Assembly: GCA_963834945.1 (NCBI GenBank)
Contig: CAWIDT010000005.1
Coordinates: 682,001 to 746,000 of the forward strand
Origin: R-RK-3 sp963834945
GTDB taxonomy: Bacteria; Pseudomonadota; Alphaproteobacteria; Rhizobiales; Rhodomicrobiaceae
Length of the DNA stretch: 64,000 bases
Direction: 5' to 3'
Shown here: one piece after another, positions 8,905 through 22,194 of the stretch
Numbering within the stretch: the stretch's first letter is position 1
Layout of the letters: each line of letters starts with the position of its first letter
The notes under the pieces: generated by a model
The model's database searches: none
What the model saw: only the letters and a program-made list of their open reading frames with translations
Told to the model about the DNA's origin: nothing
Translations under genes and position numbers: made by a program

Positions 8905-10603
8905 ATGAGCATTGCGGATACGCGCCGTCACCAGATGTTCCCCGTGTTCGACGCAGAGCCACATCGCAACCGCGACCCGGTTTGCCAGCGGCGAAGCGCG
9001 CCGTTTCGAAGCCGGCGAACTCGTGTTCGATGTCGGCCAGAAGGATGTGCCCGCCTGGCTCGTGCTGGATGGCACCATCGACATCGTCCGGCGCGACGGC
9101 CTCAATCATGAGACCGCCATCGTCACCCATAGCGCCGGCCAGATGAGCGGCGAGATCACGCAACTGGCCGGGCGTACATCGCTCGCGGGCGGCCGCGCCG
9201 GGCCGGAGGGCGCAACCGCCCTGCCCTTCGACGCGGCGCATCTGCGCGCGCTGGTGATCGGCTCCGCCGATGTCGGCGAAACCGTGATGCGCGCCTTCAT
9301 CCTGCGCCGGGTGGCGCTGATCGAGGATGGCGGCGCGGGCTCCGTGCTGGTCGGGCGGCCGGGCAGCCCGGAACTGGTGCGGCTGCAGGGCTTTCTCACC
9401 CGGAACAGCTATCCCTTTACCGTGCTGGACGCCGCGTCCGACGAAGAGGGCCGCGCGCTGGTCGAGCGTTTGGGCGTGCGGCCGGAGGAGCTGCCGCTCA
9501 TGCTGTGCCCCAATGGCTCGGTGCTGAAGCGGCCGAGCGACGCCGAGGCCGGCGTCTGCCTGGGCATCACCCCCGACCTCGATCCGGAGACGATTTACGA
9601 TATCGCGGTGGTGGGGGCGGGACCGGCCGGGCTCGCGACCGCCGTTTATGGCGCATCCGAAGGGCTGTCGGTGCTGGTGTTCGACCAGCGCGCCGTCGGC
9701 GGACAGGCCGGGGCTTCATCGCGGATCGAGAATTATCTCGGCTTCCCGACCGGCATTTCCGGTCAGGCCTTGGCGGGACGCGCCTTCAGCCAAGCGGTGA
9801 AATTCGGCGCCGAGATCGCTCTGCCGCTTGAGGTCAAGCGCCTCGATTGCGGCGGCGGCGAGCGGCGGCGCGGCGATCCGCTGCGGCTGCAATTGACGGA
9901 TGGGCGGGTGGTGCTGGCGCGCACCGCCGTTGCCGCCTCGGGTGCGCGCTATCGGCGTCCTGACATCTCCAACCTGGATGAATTCGAAGGCGCGGGCGTG
10001 TCCTATTGGGCCTCGCCCGTCGAGGCCAAGCTGTGCGAGGGCGAGGAGGTGGCGCTGGTCGGCGGCGGCAATTCGGCGGGCCAGGCGGTGGTGTTCCTCG
10101 CCTCCAAGGTGAAGCGCCTGCATCTGATCGTCCGCCGGGGCGGCCTGGAAGACACGATGTCGCGCTACCTGATCGACCGCATCGAAGCCCTGCCCAATGT
10201 CGAGTTGCACGCCCATTCCGAAGTGGTCGCGCTGCAAGGCTCCAGCGACGAAGGGCTGACGGGGGCGACCTTCAAGGACAGCAAGACCGGCGCGACGAAG
10301 ACGGTGCGGCTTCGGCATCTGTTCCTGTTCATCGGCGCCGACCCGAATGCTGCGTGGCTGGAAAACGTTGCCGCCGTCGACGACAAAGGCTTTCTGCTGA
10401 CCGGAGGCGACTGCGCCCATGCCATGGCCGGGGCGTCCCGCGCCGCTTTGCCGCTGGAGACCAGCGTCACCGGCATTTTTGCGATCGGCGACGTTCGTGC
10501 CGGCTCGACCAAACGCGTCGCGGCGGCGGTGGGCGAAGGCGCCGCGGTGGTGGCGCAGATCCATGGCGCGCTCGCCGCGATGCGCAGCCAGGCCGAGGTT
10601 TGA
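8905..10603 (+). CDS. cyclic-nucleotide-binding domain / thioredoxin reductase-like flavoprotein (frameshifted)
   Basis: A fusion of three parts. Residues about 1-135 resemble a cNMP-binding (CRP-type) domain; about 140-215 form a thioredoxin/glutaredoxin-like segment (SVLVGRPGSPELVRLQGFL); the rest is a two-dinucleotide-binding-domain reductase with the FAD motif VVGAGPAGLATAVYGAS, VGGQAG, the NADPH motif VGGGNSAGQA and the C-terminal GIFAIGDVRAGSTKRVA. Where TrxB has CATC before the NADPH motif, this protein reads YWASP, so it lacks the redox-active cysteine pair. One extra C near 8957 separates MSIADTRRHQMFPVFDAE from the main frame; the corrected length is about 565 residues. GGAGGG precedes the ATG. 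Substrate unknown. Confidence 0.82.
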
Positions 10604-10825
10604 ACGCCCAGCCGAAGCCGAGGGCGGCGCGTGGCGATATTGGCGGCAATCCGCACGCCGATGCGCGCAAAAGGTCACGCCGCGTGAAATCCCGTGGTTG
10701 TAACCTTCGCCTGCAACTTTACACCCGCCCCGCCCGGCACCTATAAGATCGACGGTCCAGCGCGGCGCCGGACCGTCGTGACATAAAGTCCGCAACATCA
10801 ATGCGCGCAAACAGGTAAGGCACCC

Positions 10826-12944
10826 ATGGTTCGAGCCATGCCCCGCATCGAGGCCGGGCTCCCCTATCCCCTCGGCGCAACGCATGACGGTTCGGGGGTG
10901 AATTTCGCGCTGTTCTCGGCGCATGCGACGAAGGTGGAGCTGTGCCTGTTCGAGGATGGCGGCCGCACCGAAGCCGCGCGCATCGCCCTTCCGGAATACA
11001 CCAACGAGATCTGGCACGGCTATATTGGCGGGCTGCGTCCCGGCCAGCTTTACGGCTACCGGGTGGACGGCCCCTATGCGCCGCAGGCGGGGCACCGGTT
11101 CAACGCCAACAAGCTGCTTCTGGACCCATACGCCAAATCCATCCAGGGCCGTATCGTCTGGGACGACGCGCTTTACGGCCACACGATCGGCGCTCAGGAT
11201 GGCGGACCTGTCCTTCGACGACGCGCGACTCGGCGCCGTTCATGCCGAAATGCTGCGTGGTCGAAGCCGCCTCCCGCCGCCGCTATGCCTTCCCCTGGCG
11301 CCGCGAGCGCAGGCCGAACACGCCCTGGACCGACACGGTGATCTACGAGGCGCATGTCAAGGGCATGACGATGCGCCACCCCATCGTGTCGAAGACGGCG
11401 CGCGGCACCTTCGCCGGGCTCGCCCATCGCCGCGGTGATCGATCATCTCGTCAAGCTGGGCGTGACCGCCGTCGAATTGCTGCCGGTGCAATCTTTCGTC
11501 GACGACCGGTTCCTGGAGGAGAAAAGCCTCACCAACTATTGGGGCTACAACACCATCGGCTTTTTCGCGCCGTCCTGGAAATATCTGGGGGCGGGAGGCG
11601 ATATCCATCAATTCAAGCTGATGGTCCACCGCCTGCATGAGGCGGGCATCGAGGTGATCCTGGACGTGGTCTATAACCACACCGGCGAAGGCAACCATCT
11701 GGGGCCGACGCTCTCCTTCCGGGGCATCGACAATGCGAGCTACTACAAGCTCGCCGACGATCCGCGCTTCTATTACGACGCCACCGGCTGCGGCAACACC
11801 GTCAATCAGAGCCATCCGCGCGTGCTGCAGATGATCCTCGATTCGCTCCGCTACTGGGTCGACGAGTGCCATGTCGACGGCTTCCGCTTCGATCTGGCGA
11901 CCTCGCTCGGACGCGAGGAGCGGGCCTACGATCCGGGCGCCGCGTTTTTCGACGCCGTCGGGCAGGACCCGCTGCTGTCGCAGATCAAGCTGATCGCCGA
12001 GCCCTGGGATCTGGGCGAGTACGGCTTTCAGCTCGGCAATTTCCCGGCGGGCTGGGCCGAATGGAACGGGCGCTACCGCGACGATCTGCGCAGCGTCTGG
12101 AAGGGCGATGAAGGGTTTCTGCCGGCGCTGGCGTCTTCGATGCTGGGTTCGGCCGGAACTGTTCGACAAGCAGGGCCGGCGTCCGTGGTCGAGCGTCAAC
12201 ATCATCACCGCGCATGACGGTTTTACCCTCGCCGACCTCTACGCCTATAATGACAAGCACAATGAGGCCAATGGCGAGGGCAACCGCGACGGCCACGACG
12301 ACAACCGAAGCTGGAACTGCGGCGTCGAAGGCGCGAGCGAAGATCCGGCGATCCGGGCATTGCGGGCGCGGATGCGGCGGGGCCTGATGGCGGCGATGCT
12401 GGTCTCGCAGGGCACGCCGATGCTGCTGATGGGCGACGAGATCGGCCATTCGCAAAAGGGCAACAACAACGCCTATTGCCAGGATAACGAGCTGTCCTGG
12501 ATCGATTGGCGCTATCCGGCCGAGGAGGAGGCGTTTTGCGCCTTCACCGCCGGTCTGCTTCGCCTTCGCCAGCGCCTGCCGCTGCTGCAGGCAGCCTGAC
12601 TTTCTCCACGGCGAGAGCACGCTGCGCGACGGAACCAGGAACGCCACCTGGCTGCGTCCTGACGGCAAGGAGATGGAGGAGGAGGACTGGACCAACGGAT
12701 TTTCGCGCAGCATCGGCCTGATGATCGCGCAGAAAGCGCCTCGCGCCCGCTGCTGATCCTGCTCAACGCCTATTACGAGGACCTGGAATACCGCACGCCG
12801 CGGCCCAGAGTGGTGCTGGAATGGCGGCTGCTGGCGGATTCCGCGCGCGGACTGATCGAGCCGAACGAGCCCAATATCGGCCATGGCGCGGTCGTGACCT
12901 TGCCCGCCCGCAGCGTGCTGCTGTTCGAGGGCCGCCTCGCCTGA
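10826..12944 (+). CDS. glgX: glycogen debranching enzyme GlgX (several frameshifts)
   Basis: GH13 isoamylase-type enzyme that hydrolyses alpha-1,6 branches of phosphorylase-trimmed glycogen. The N-terminal CBM48-like part (PYPLGATHDGSGVNFALFS) is followed by the GH13 barrel: region I DVVYNHTGEG, region II DGFRFDLAT with the nucleophile Asp, region III IAEPWDLG and region IV NIITAHDG. The frame is shifted near 11203, 11225, 11430, 12153 and 12596 (one extra base each) and near 12733 (one base missing). Corrected length is about 704 residues, normal for GlgX. AGGTAAGG precedes ATG 10826. It opens the plus-strand glycogen cluster. Confidence 0.92.
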
Positions 12945-13063
12945 GCGTCGCCTTTTGCAACCGAATGCGGAGTGTTGCGTTGCCGTAAGCCTATAATCAG
13001 GTACAGTTTTAGGCTTTGGACGCGGGCAAACGCCCTCGACGGTCGCGACGGGAAAGGCCAGGC

Positions 13064-14922
13064 ATGAGCGCGGAGCTGAATCGGCTGGCGGAAGCTCATG
13101 GTATCGGCCTTGCCTTTTTCGACGAGATGGGCACCGAGCGCCTGCCGAGCGACGACGCGAAACGTCGCCTGCTGAGCGCGCTCGGCATTCCCGCCGGAAC
13201 CGATGAGGAAGTGGCGCAGAGCCTCGCCGCTCTGGAAGCCCCGCTCTGCTACATTCCGCCCTGGCTGGAGGATGGCCGTGCCTGGGGCATCACCTGCCAG
13301 CTCTATGCGCTTCGCTCGGCGCGCAATTGGGGCATCGGCGACTTCGAAGACCTGGCGCGGCTGGCCGAGCTTGCAGCGCCGCTCGGCGCCGATTTCATCG
13401 GCATCAATCCGCTGCATGCGCTGTTCTTCGCCGACCATAATGTTTTCAGCCCCTACACGCCGTCGAGCCGCCGGTTCCTGAACCCGCTCTATATCGCGAT
13501 CGAGGGCTTTGCCGGATTACTCGGACGCGGATCGCACCGCGCTTCAGGCGGCGCGGGATGCCGAGCTGGTCGATTATGAAACCGTCGCGCGGCTGAAACA
13601 TGCCGCGCTGGAGGCGCAGTTCGCGCGCTTCCAGGCCGACCATCTCGGGACCGGATCGGAGCGCGCCATCGCCTTCGAGGCCTTCGGCCGGGAGCGCGGC
13701 GAGCGGCTGGAGAACTTCGCGCTGTTCGAGGCGCTTTCGGAGACTATGGTCGGCCGGGGGCTGTCCATGCGGCTGGCAGGGCTGGCCGGAGGAATTCCAG
13801 GATAAGGATAGCGGCGCGGTGGGGCTGTTCCGGGACCAGCACCGCGAGCGCGTGCTGTTTCACAAGTGGCTGCAATGGGTGGCGCACGATCAGCTCGCCA
13901 ATGCGCAGCAGCGGGCGGTCGCGGCGGGCATGCGGATCGGCCTTTATCTCGATCTGGCGGTCGGGGTCGCGCAAGGCGGGGCCGACACATGGAGCGAACC
14001 GGAGAGCGTGCTACGCGGCGTGCGCATCGGATCGCCGCCCGACGCGTTCAACGCCAGCGGACAGGATTGGGGGCTCGCGCCGATTTCGCCGCGCGCCTTA
14101 AAAGCCGAGCGCGGGCGGATTTTTCGCGATCTGGTCGCTGACGCCATCGGGCCTGCGGGCGCCTTCCGCATCGATCACGCCATGGCGATGATGCGCCTCT
14201 ATCTGATCGCCGACGGGCTCGACGGCATCGACGGCGCCTATGTGCATTTCCCCTTCGAGGATATGCTCAACGCGGCGTGCGCCGCGTCCCAGGCCACACA
14301 TGCGGTCATCGTCGGCGAGGACCTCGGGACGGTCCCCGCGAATTTCCGCGAAACGCTGCGTGCCGCCCGCATCCAGGGCTATCGGGTGCTGTTCTTCGAG
14401 CGGGACTGGGATGACGGCCGGGGGTTCCGGCTGCCAGATCGCTATGAGCGCGACGCGCTGGCCTGCGTCTCCACCCATGATCTGCCGACCCTGCATGGCT
14501 GGTGGGAGGGGACGGACATCGACGACCGGGAGGCAATCGGCCTGGACCAACCCGATGACGCCGCCGCGGCCCGCGCCTCCCGCGAGACCGACCGCCGCAT
14601 GATGATGGACGCGCTGGCGGCGGCCGGCCTGTTGCCCGACGAGCTGGGACCGGCGCATCGCGGCGAGCAGCCCTCGCCGCCCGCATTGCCGGAAAGCCTC
14701 GCCATCGGGCTCAGCCGGTTCCTCGCCCGCACCCCTTGCCGGCTGGTCGCCATCCAGCTGGAAGACCTTGCGGCGATACGCGAGCGCATGAATCTGCCCG
14801 GCACCGTAAACGAGCAGCCGAACTGGCGGCGCAGATTTCCCTTGCCGCTGGAGGCGCTTTTCCAGTCGCCGAACCTGCTGGCAATCACCCAGGCTGTCGC
14901 CGAGGAGCGGCCTAAAGCCTGA
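13064..14922 (+). CDS. malQ: 4-alpha-glucanotransferase MalQ (two frameshifts)
   Basis: GH77 amylomaltase that disproportionates short maltodextrins left by phosphorylase and debranching enzyme. Evidence includes NPLHALFFADHNVFSPYTPSSRRFLNPLYI, YLDLAVGVAQGGADTW, the nucleophile region FRIDHAMAM, VGEDLGTVP with the acid/base Glu, and STHDLPTLHGWW. Extra bases near 13515 and 13785 shift the frame; the corrected protein is about 618 residues. Start is the ATG at 13064 with GGAAAGG upstream. It lies 119 bases after glgX on the same strand. Confidence 0.92.
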
Positions 14923-15098
14923 TCGTATCAGCCCATCATGTGACAGAGTGTGACACCATGTTGCGCTGCACACGCAATGCTGCGTTGCAAGATAAGCCGT
15001 TTAATTTCGGCGCGTGACGCCTCATCCTTCTAGTCGAGCATTGGGGAAGGTAGTTCGATGTCGAGCCAGCTTCCCTGTCTGACAGAAGGAGATTGATC

Positions 15099-15353
15099 AT
15101 GTCTACATACAATGCGAAAGCCCATCCAGGGTTTGCCGGCTATGACCGTCCCGAGACCGACAGCACGCTGAGCGGCATTCGCCGCCTGGCTGCCAATCTG
15201 GCGGCCTGGTCGCAGGAGCGCCGCGACTATCGGCAAGCGATCGATGAGCTCAGCGCGCTGAGCGACCGCGATCTGGCCGATATCGGCATCCTCAGGGCCG
15301 ACATTCAGGCCGTGGCGCGCGATGCCGCCAGGACCAAGCGGGCCGAGCGCTAG
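15099..15353 (+). CDS. DUF1127 small protein (YjiS-like)
   Basis: An 84-residue protein whose C-terminal half contains the DUF1127 core (ALSDRDLADIGILRADIQAVA). DUF1127 proteins in alphaproteobacteria are small, arginine-rich and have been linked to RNA binding and to phosphate or carbon metabolism; the function here is not known. AGAAGGAGA lies just upstream of the ATG at 15099. It stands alone between malQ and pgi and is followed by a strong terminator, so it is probably its own transcription unit. Confidence 0.85.
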   Translation: MSTYNAKAHPGFAGYDRPETDSTLSGIRRLAANLAAWSQERRDYRQAIDELSALSDRDLADIGILRADIQAVARDAARTKRAER

Positions 15354-15361
15354 GGCCTTTC

Positions 15362-15382
15362 CGCTCCGATCGAATCGGAGCG
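15362..15382 (+). terminator. strong hairpin after the DUF1127 gene
   Basis: CGCTCCGAT-CGA-ATCGGAGCG forms a perfect 9-bp stem eight bases past the DUF1127 stop. The following AATTCTTTGTTCGTCGCATTTTC resembles a dispersed extragenic motif of many Hyphomicrobiales genomes (from memory, not searched). The rest of the gap up to 15685 shows no gene, apart from a hairpin-poor leader before pgi. Confidence 0.7.
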
Positions 15383-15685
15383 CAGCCCTAATTCTTTGTT
15401 CGTCGCATTTTCTCGACGCAAACCGGCGTCCATCCCGACCTTCGCCGGGACATGATTTGCTGGAAAATTCTCCGGCGCTTCAAATCAGGTTCATACCTCT
15501 GATATCGTGACAGCAGCGTGCCCGGGTGCATCCCAGGTGCGCTGCTCTCGATTCGGGGCTACCGGGAAAAGCAATTTCTGCCCTTTGACAAAAACGCCTG
15601 CGGAGAAGACCATCGGGGTGAAGAGGAATCGGATCAAGCGCATGGCACGAAATGCTTTCCCCAACGCCCCTATGGTGACATCCCG

Positions 15686-17357
<1,672 letters not shown>

Positions 17358-17361
<4 letters not shown>

Positions 17362-19836
17362 CGTCGATGCACACGCCCGTCTACCCCACCACCGCCGAGA
17401 CCTTCAAGGACGAGATCCTGCGCAAGCTGATCCTGGCGGTCGGCAAGGACCCCGCCCACGCCGTTCCGCGGGACTGGCTGATCGCCACGTCGCTCGCGGT
17501 GCGCGACCAGCTCGTCGCGCGCTGGATCGACAGCACCCGGCAGATTTACGCGGGCCAGGAGAAGCGGGTCTATTATCTGTCGATGGAGTTTCTCATCGGC
17601 CGCCTGCTGATCGACAATCTCTCCAATCTGGGCTTGCGGGACATTTGCACGCAGGCGCTTGGCGATCTGGGCCAGTCGCTCGAAACGCTGAGGGAAATCG
17701 AACCGGATGCGGCGCTCGGCAATGGCGGTCTTGGCCGGCTGGCCGCCTGCTTCATGGAAAGCATGGGGTCGGTCGGCATCGCCGGCTTCGGCTATGGCAT
17801 CCGCTACGATCACGGCCTGTTCCGCCAGGCGTTCGACCACGGCCGGCAGATCGAAATCCCGGAAAACTGGCTGTCCTTCGGCAATCCCTGGCAGTTCGAG
17901 CGGCCGGAAGTCGCCTATGAGATCGGCTTCGGCGGCAGCGTCGAGCCGGCCGGGTCCGATCCCAAGCTTCGGCGCGCCCGCTGGCGCCCGGCCGAGCACG
18001 TGCTCGCGGTCGCCTTCGACACGCCGGTCGCGGGCTGGCGCGGACGGCGGGTCAACACCCTGCGCCTGTGGTCGGCGCGCTCGCCCGATCTGATGCGGCT
18101 CGACGCGTTCAATCGCGGCGACTATCTGGGCGCGCTCGCCGAACAGGCGAAGGCCGAGGCGATTTCGCTCGTGCTGTATCCCGACAATTCCAGCCCGGTC
18201 GGCCAGGAGCTGCGGCTGAAGCAGGAATATTTCTTCACCTCCGCCTCGCTGCAGGACCTCGTCCGCCGCCATATCGCAGCAATATCAGCAGTCTCGCCTC
18301 GCTGCCCGACAAGGTCGCGATCCAGCTCAACGACACCCATCCCGCCCTGGCCGTGCCCGAACTGATGCGGCTGCTGATCGACCAGCACGGCGCTGCCATG
18401 GGACGCAGGCGTGGCGGCTCACGCAAGGCTGCATCTCCTACACCAACCACACGCTGCTGCCCGAAGCGCTGGAAAGCTGGCCGGTGGCGCTGATGCAGCG
18501 GCTGCTGCCGCGTCACATGGAGATCATCGGGCTGATCCACGCCGATCAGATGGCGGCGCTTAGCGGAGCAAGGGCGTCGGCGAAGAGGTGATCCGCAGCG
18601 TCGCGCTGATCGACGAGGGCAGCCAGCGCGTGCGCATGGGCAATCTGGCGTTTCTGGGCGCGCACCGGGTGAACGGCGTCTCGGCGCTGCACACCAAGCT
18701 GATGAAGCAGACGGTGTTCAGCGCCCAGCACGAGCTGTTTCCCGACCGCATCGTCAACGAGACCAACGGCATCACGCCCGCGGCGCTGGCTGCTGGAGTG
18801 CAATCCGGGGCTCGCCGGCGCTGATCACCGAGGCCATCGGCGATGGCTGGATCGGCGATCTCGAACAGCTCGAAGCGCTCGCGCCGCTGGCCGACGATGC
18901 CGCGATTCCGCGAGCGCTATGCCGCGATCAAGCAGGCCAACAAGGAGGCGCTGGCCCGCGTGATCGAGGCGCAGACCGGGCTCGCCGTCGATCCCGGCCG
19001 CGCTGTTCGACGTGCAGATCAAGCGCATCCACGAATATAAGCGCCAGCTGCTGAACATCCTGGAAACCATCGCGCATTACCACGCGATCCGCGCCGAGCC
19101 GGACAAAGACTGGCAGCCGCGCGTGAAGATTTTCGGCGGCAAGGCGGCGGCGTCCTATCACATGGCCAAGCTGATCATCCGGCTGATCAACGATGCGGCG
19201 CGCGTCATCAACGCCGATCCGGTGGTCGGCGACCGGCTGAAGGTGGCGTTCCTGCCCGACTACCGGGTGTCGCTGGCCGAGAAGATCATCCCGGCGGCCG
19301 ATCTGTCCGAGCAGATCTCGACGGCCGGCATGGAGGCCTCCGGCACCGGCAATATGAAGCTGGCGCTGAACGGCGCGCTGACCATCGGCACGCTCGACGG
19401 CGCCAATGTCGAGATCAAGGAGCATGTCGGCGACGACAACATCTTCATCTTCGGCCTGGTCGCGGATCAGGTGCTGGACTTGCGGCGGGTCGGGTTACAA
19501 TCCGAAGCAGGCGATCGCCGCATCCCCGGTGCTGGGCGCGACGCTGGACGCCATCGGCGCGGGCGCGTTCTCGCCGGACGAACCGGGACGCTATCACCCG
19601 CTGATCGACGCGCTGACCAACCGCGACTATTTCCTGGTCACCGCCGATTTCGACGCCTATGTCGCCACTCAGCGCCTGGTGGACGGCGTCTATGGCGAGC
19701 CGGAAGTCTGGGTCCGCAAGGCGATCCTGAACACCGCGCATTCCGGCTGGTTCTCGTCCGACCGCACGATCCGCAGCTATGCCCGCGACATCTGGGGCAT
19801 TCCCGCGCCGGCGCAGCCAAGGAGGCGCCGCGATGA
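17358..19836 (+). CDS. glgP: glycogen phosphorylase GlgP (many frameshifts)
   Basis: GT35 enzyme releasing glucose 1-phosphate from glycogen with pyridoxal phosphate as cofactor. Recognised parts are VYYLSMEFLIGRLL, ALGNGGLGRLAACFMESM, GYGIRYDHGLFRQ, IQLNDTHPALAVPELMR, VNETNGITP, QIKRIHEYKRQLLN, FGGKAAASYHMAKLII and the PLP-lysine region EASGTGNMKLALNGALTIGTLDGANVE. The frame breaks near 18275 (a base missing), 18395, 18410, 18565, 18790, 18900, 19000, 19488 and 19810. Corrected length is about 820 residues. The ATG at 17358 overlaps the probable pgi stop, and the TGA overlaps the glgB ATG, so three genes appear coupled. Confidence 0.92.
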
Positions 19837-22045
19837 GCGCAGATCGTCCGCCAAAGGATGCCGTCGCGGCGATCGTCAAGGGCGCCTATCACGATCCGTT
19901 TTCGGTGCTCGGGCCGCATCGCGGTCGAAGGCGGCGTTCGCGATCCGGGCTTTCGTGCCGGGCGCGGAAGCGCTGGCGGTCATCGAGCGGAGCAGCGGCG
20001 CGGCAGCTTGGCGAGCTTGGAGCGGCTCGATCCGATGCGGGCTTCTTCTCCGGCGTCATCGCGGACCGCGGACCGCGCCGCCCGACTACCGGCTGCGCGC
20101 CCGCCGCGGCAGCGACCAATGGGAGCTGGAAGACCCCTACCGTTTCGCGCCGCTGATCGGCGAACTCGACACCTATCTGCTCGGCGAGGGCAGTCACAAG
20201 CGGCTTTGGGAGCGGCTCGGCGCGCATGCGATCGAGCATCAGGGCGTTGCAGGGCATGCATTTCGCGGTGTGGGCGCCGAGCGCCAGGCGGGTTTCGGTG
20301 GTCGGCGAGTTCAACGATTGGGACGGCCGCCGGCATCCGATGCGGCTGCATCCGGGCGTCGGCGTCTGGGAGATCTTCCTGCCGGGGCTCGGCGAAGGCA
20401 CGGTCTACAAATATGAAATCCTCGGAGCGGGCGGCAAGCTGCTGCCGCTGAAAGCCGATCCGTTCGGCTTCGGCGGCGAGCTGCGCCCGAAGAACGCCTC
20501 GGTCGTCAGGCGCATCGACGGCTTCGAATGGCACGACGCCGAATGGCGCGCGGCGCGCCGGGCGAGGCAATCCATCGACGCGCCGATCTCGATCTATGAG
20601 GTGCATCTGGGCTCATGGCGGCGCGGCGACGGCAACCGCTTCCTCACCTATGACGAGCTTGCCGACCAGCTCATCCCTTATGTGACCGAGATGGGCTTCA
20701 GCCATATCGAGCTGCTGCCGATCACCGAATTTCCCTTCGACGGCTCCTGGGGCTATCAGCCCATCGGGCTGTTCGCGCCGACCTCGCGCTTCGGCGACCC
20801 GGCCGCTTTCGCCCGCTTCGTCGATCGCTTCCACACGCGCCGGCATCGGCGTGCTGCTCGACTGGGTGCCCGGCCATTTCCCCACCGATGAGCATGGCCT
20901 CGGCCGGTTCGACGGCACCGCGCTTTACGAGCACGCCGATCCGCGCCAGGGCTTCCACCAGGACTGGAACACGCTGATCTACAATTACGGCCGCCCGGAA
21001 GTGGCCAATTACCTGCACGCCAATGCGCTGTTCTGGCAGGACATCTATCATCTGGACGGTCTGCGCGTGGATGCGGTCGCCTCGATGCTCTATCTGGACT
21101 ATTCCCGCAAGGCCGGCGAGTGGGTGCCGAACCGGCACGGCGGGCGCGAAAATCTGGAGGCGATCGCATTTCTCAAGCGCGCCAACGAGCTGACCTACGG
21201 CGCCGACGACAGCATCATGATGGTGGCGGAGGAATCCACCGCCTGGCCCGGCGTGTCGCGGCCCACCTCGGCCGGCGGCCTCGGCTTCGGCTACAAGTGG
21301 AACATGGGCTGGATGCACGACACGCTGGTCTATATGAGCAAGGACCCGGTGCATCGCCGCTGGCATCACCATCAGATGACCTTCGGCCTGCTCTACGCCT
21401 TCACCGAGAATTTCATCCTGCCGCTCTCGCATGACGAGGTGGTGCACGGCAAGGGCACCATCCTGTCGCGGATGCCCGGCGATGGCTGGCAGAAATTCGC
21501 CAATCTGCGCGCCTATTACGCCTTCATGTGGGGACATCCCGGCAAGAAGCTCCTGTTCATGGGGCAGGAGTTCGGCCAGGGCGCGGAGTGGGACGCCGAC
21601 CGTTCGCTCGACTGGCATCTGCTCGGCGTGGCCTGGCACCAGGGCGTGCAGACGCTGATCAAGGATCTGAACCGCCTCTATCGCGCAAGAGCCCGCCCTG
21701 CATCAGCTCGATTGCGAGGCCGCCGGCTTCGAATGGCTGGAGGCGAGCGACGCGGAAACCTCGACGCTGGCCTGGCTGCGCAAGGGGCGCGAGGGAACCG
21801 CGCCGGTCCTGGTGGTTTGCAACTTCACCCCGACGCCGCGTCCCGGCTACCGGCTGGGTCTGCCGGCCGCCGGCCGCTGGCGCGAGATCCTCAACAGCGA
21901 TGCCGAGGTCTATGGCGGGTCCGGCATGGGCAATCTGGGGATGATCGAGACCGAGGAGGTGGCGAGCCACGGCCGGCCGTTCTCGGCCCGCATCACCTTG
22001 CCGCCGCTCGCGACCGTCTGGTTCCGGCTGGAGGGGAAGAGCTGA
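19833..22045 (+). CDS. glgB: 1,4-alpha-glucan branching enzyme GlgB (frameshifted)
   Basis: GH13 enzyme that introduces alpha-1,6 branches into glycogen. After a degraded-looking N-terminus (five or more frame changes at 19920-20290) the protein is clear: HFAVWAPSARRVSVVGEFNDWDGR, YEVHLGSWRR, ELLPITEFPFDGSWGYQP, LLDWVPGHFPTDEHGL, DGLRVDAVASMLYLDYSRK with the nucleophile, MVAEESTAWPGV with the acid/base, and LPLSHDEVVHGK. Two further shifts lie near 20838 and 21687. An AAGGAGG site precedes the ATG, which overlaps the glgP stop as ATGA. Corrected length is about 735 residues. Confidence 0.93.
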
Positions 22046-22071
22046 CGCGCGCTAGGAGGCGCGCACCGGGC

Positions 22072-22109
22072 TGCGCCCACTCTCCCTCAAGGGAGAGAGT
22101 GGGGGCGCA
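22072..22109. repeat. long hairpin between glgB and glgC
   Basis: TGCGCCC-ACTCTCCCT-CAA-GGGAGAGAGT-GGGGGCGCA forms a nearly perfect stem of about 16 bp. It belongs to the CTCTCCC/GGGAGAG hairpin class also seen near 1.7 kb and 32.9 kb. It could weaken read-through or protect the upstream mRNA; glgC has its own AAGGAGG site 90 bases further on. Confidence 0.6.
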
Positions 22110-22194
22110 ACTGCTTCCCGAGGGCAGGACTGCGCCGGTGAGTAAGAGTAACCACAAAGCAAAGACAAACGAAACAAGATCCAAGGAGGAAACA

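Noticed and set aside
9716..11182. 488-codon minus-strand frame opposite the flavoprotein
   Set aside because: An antisense shadow of a well-supported plus-strand gene; it also runs through an intergenic gap.
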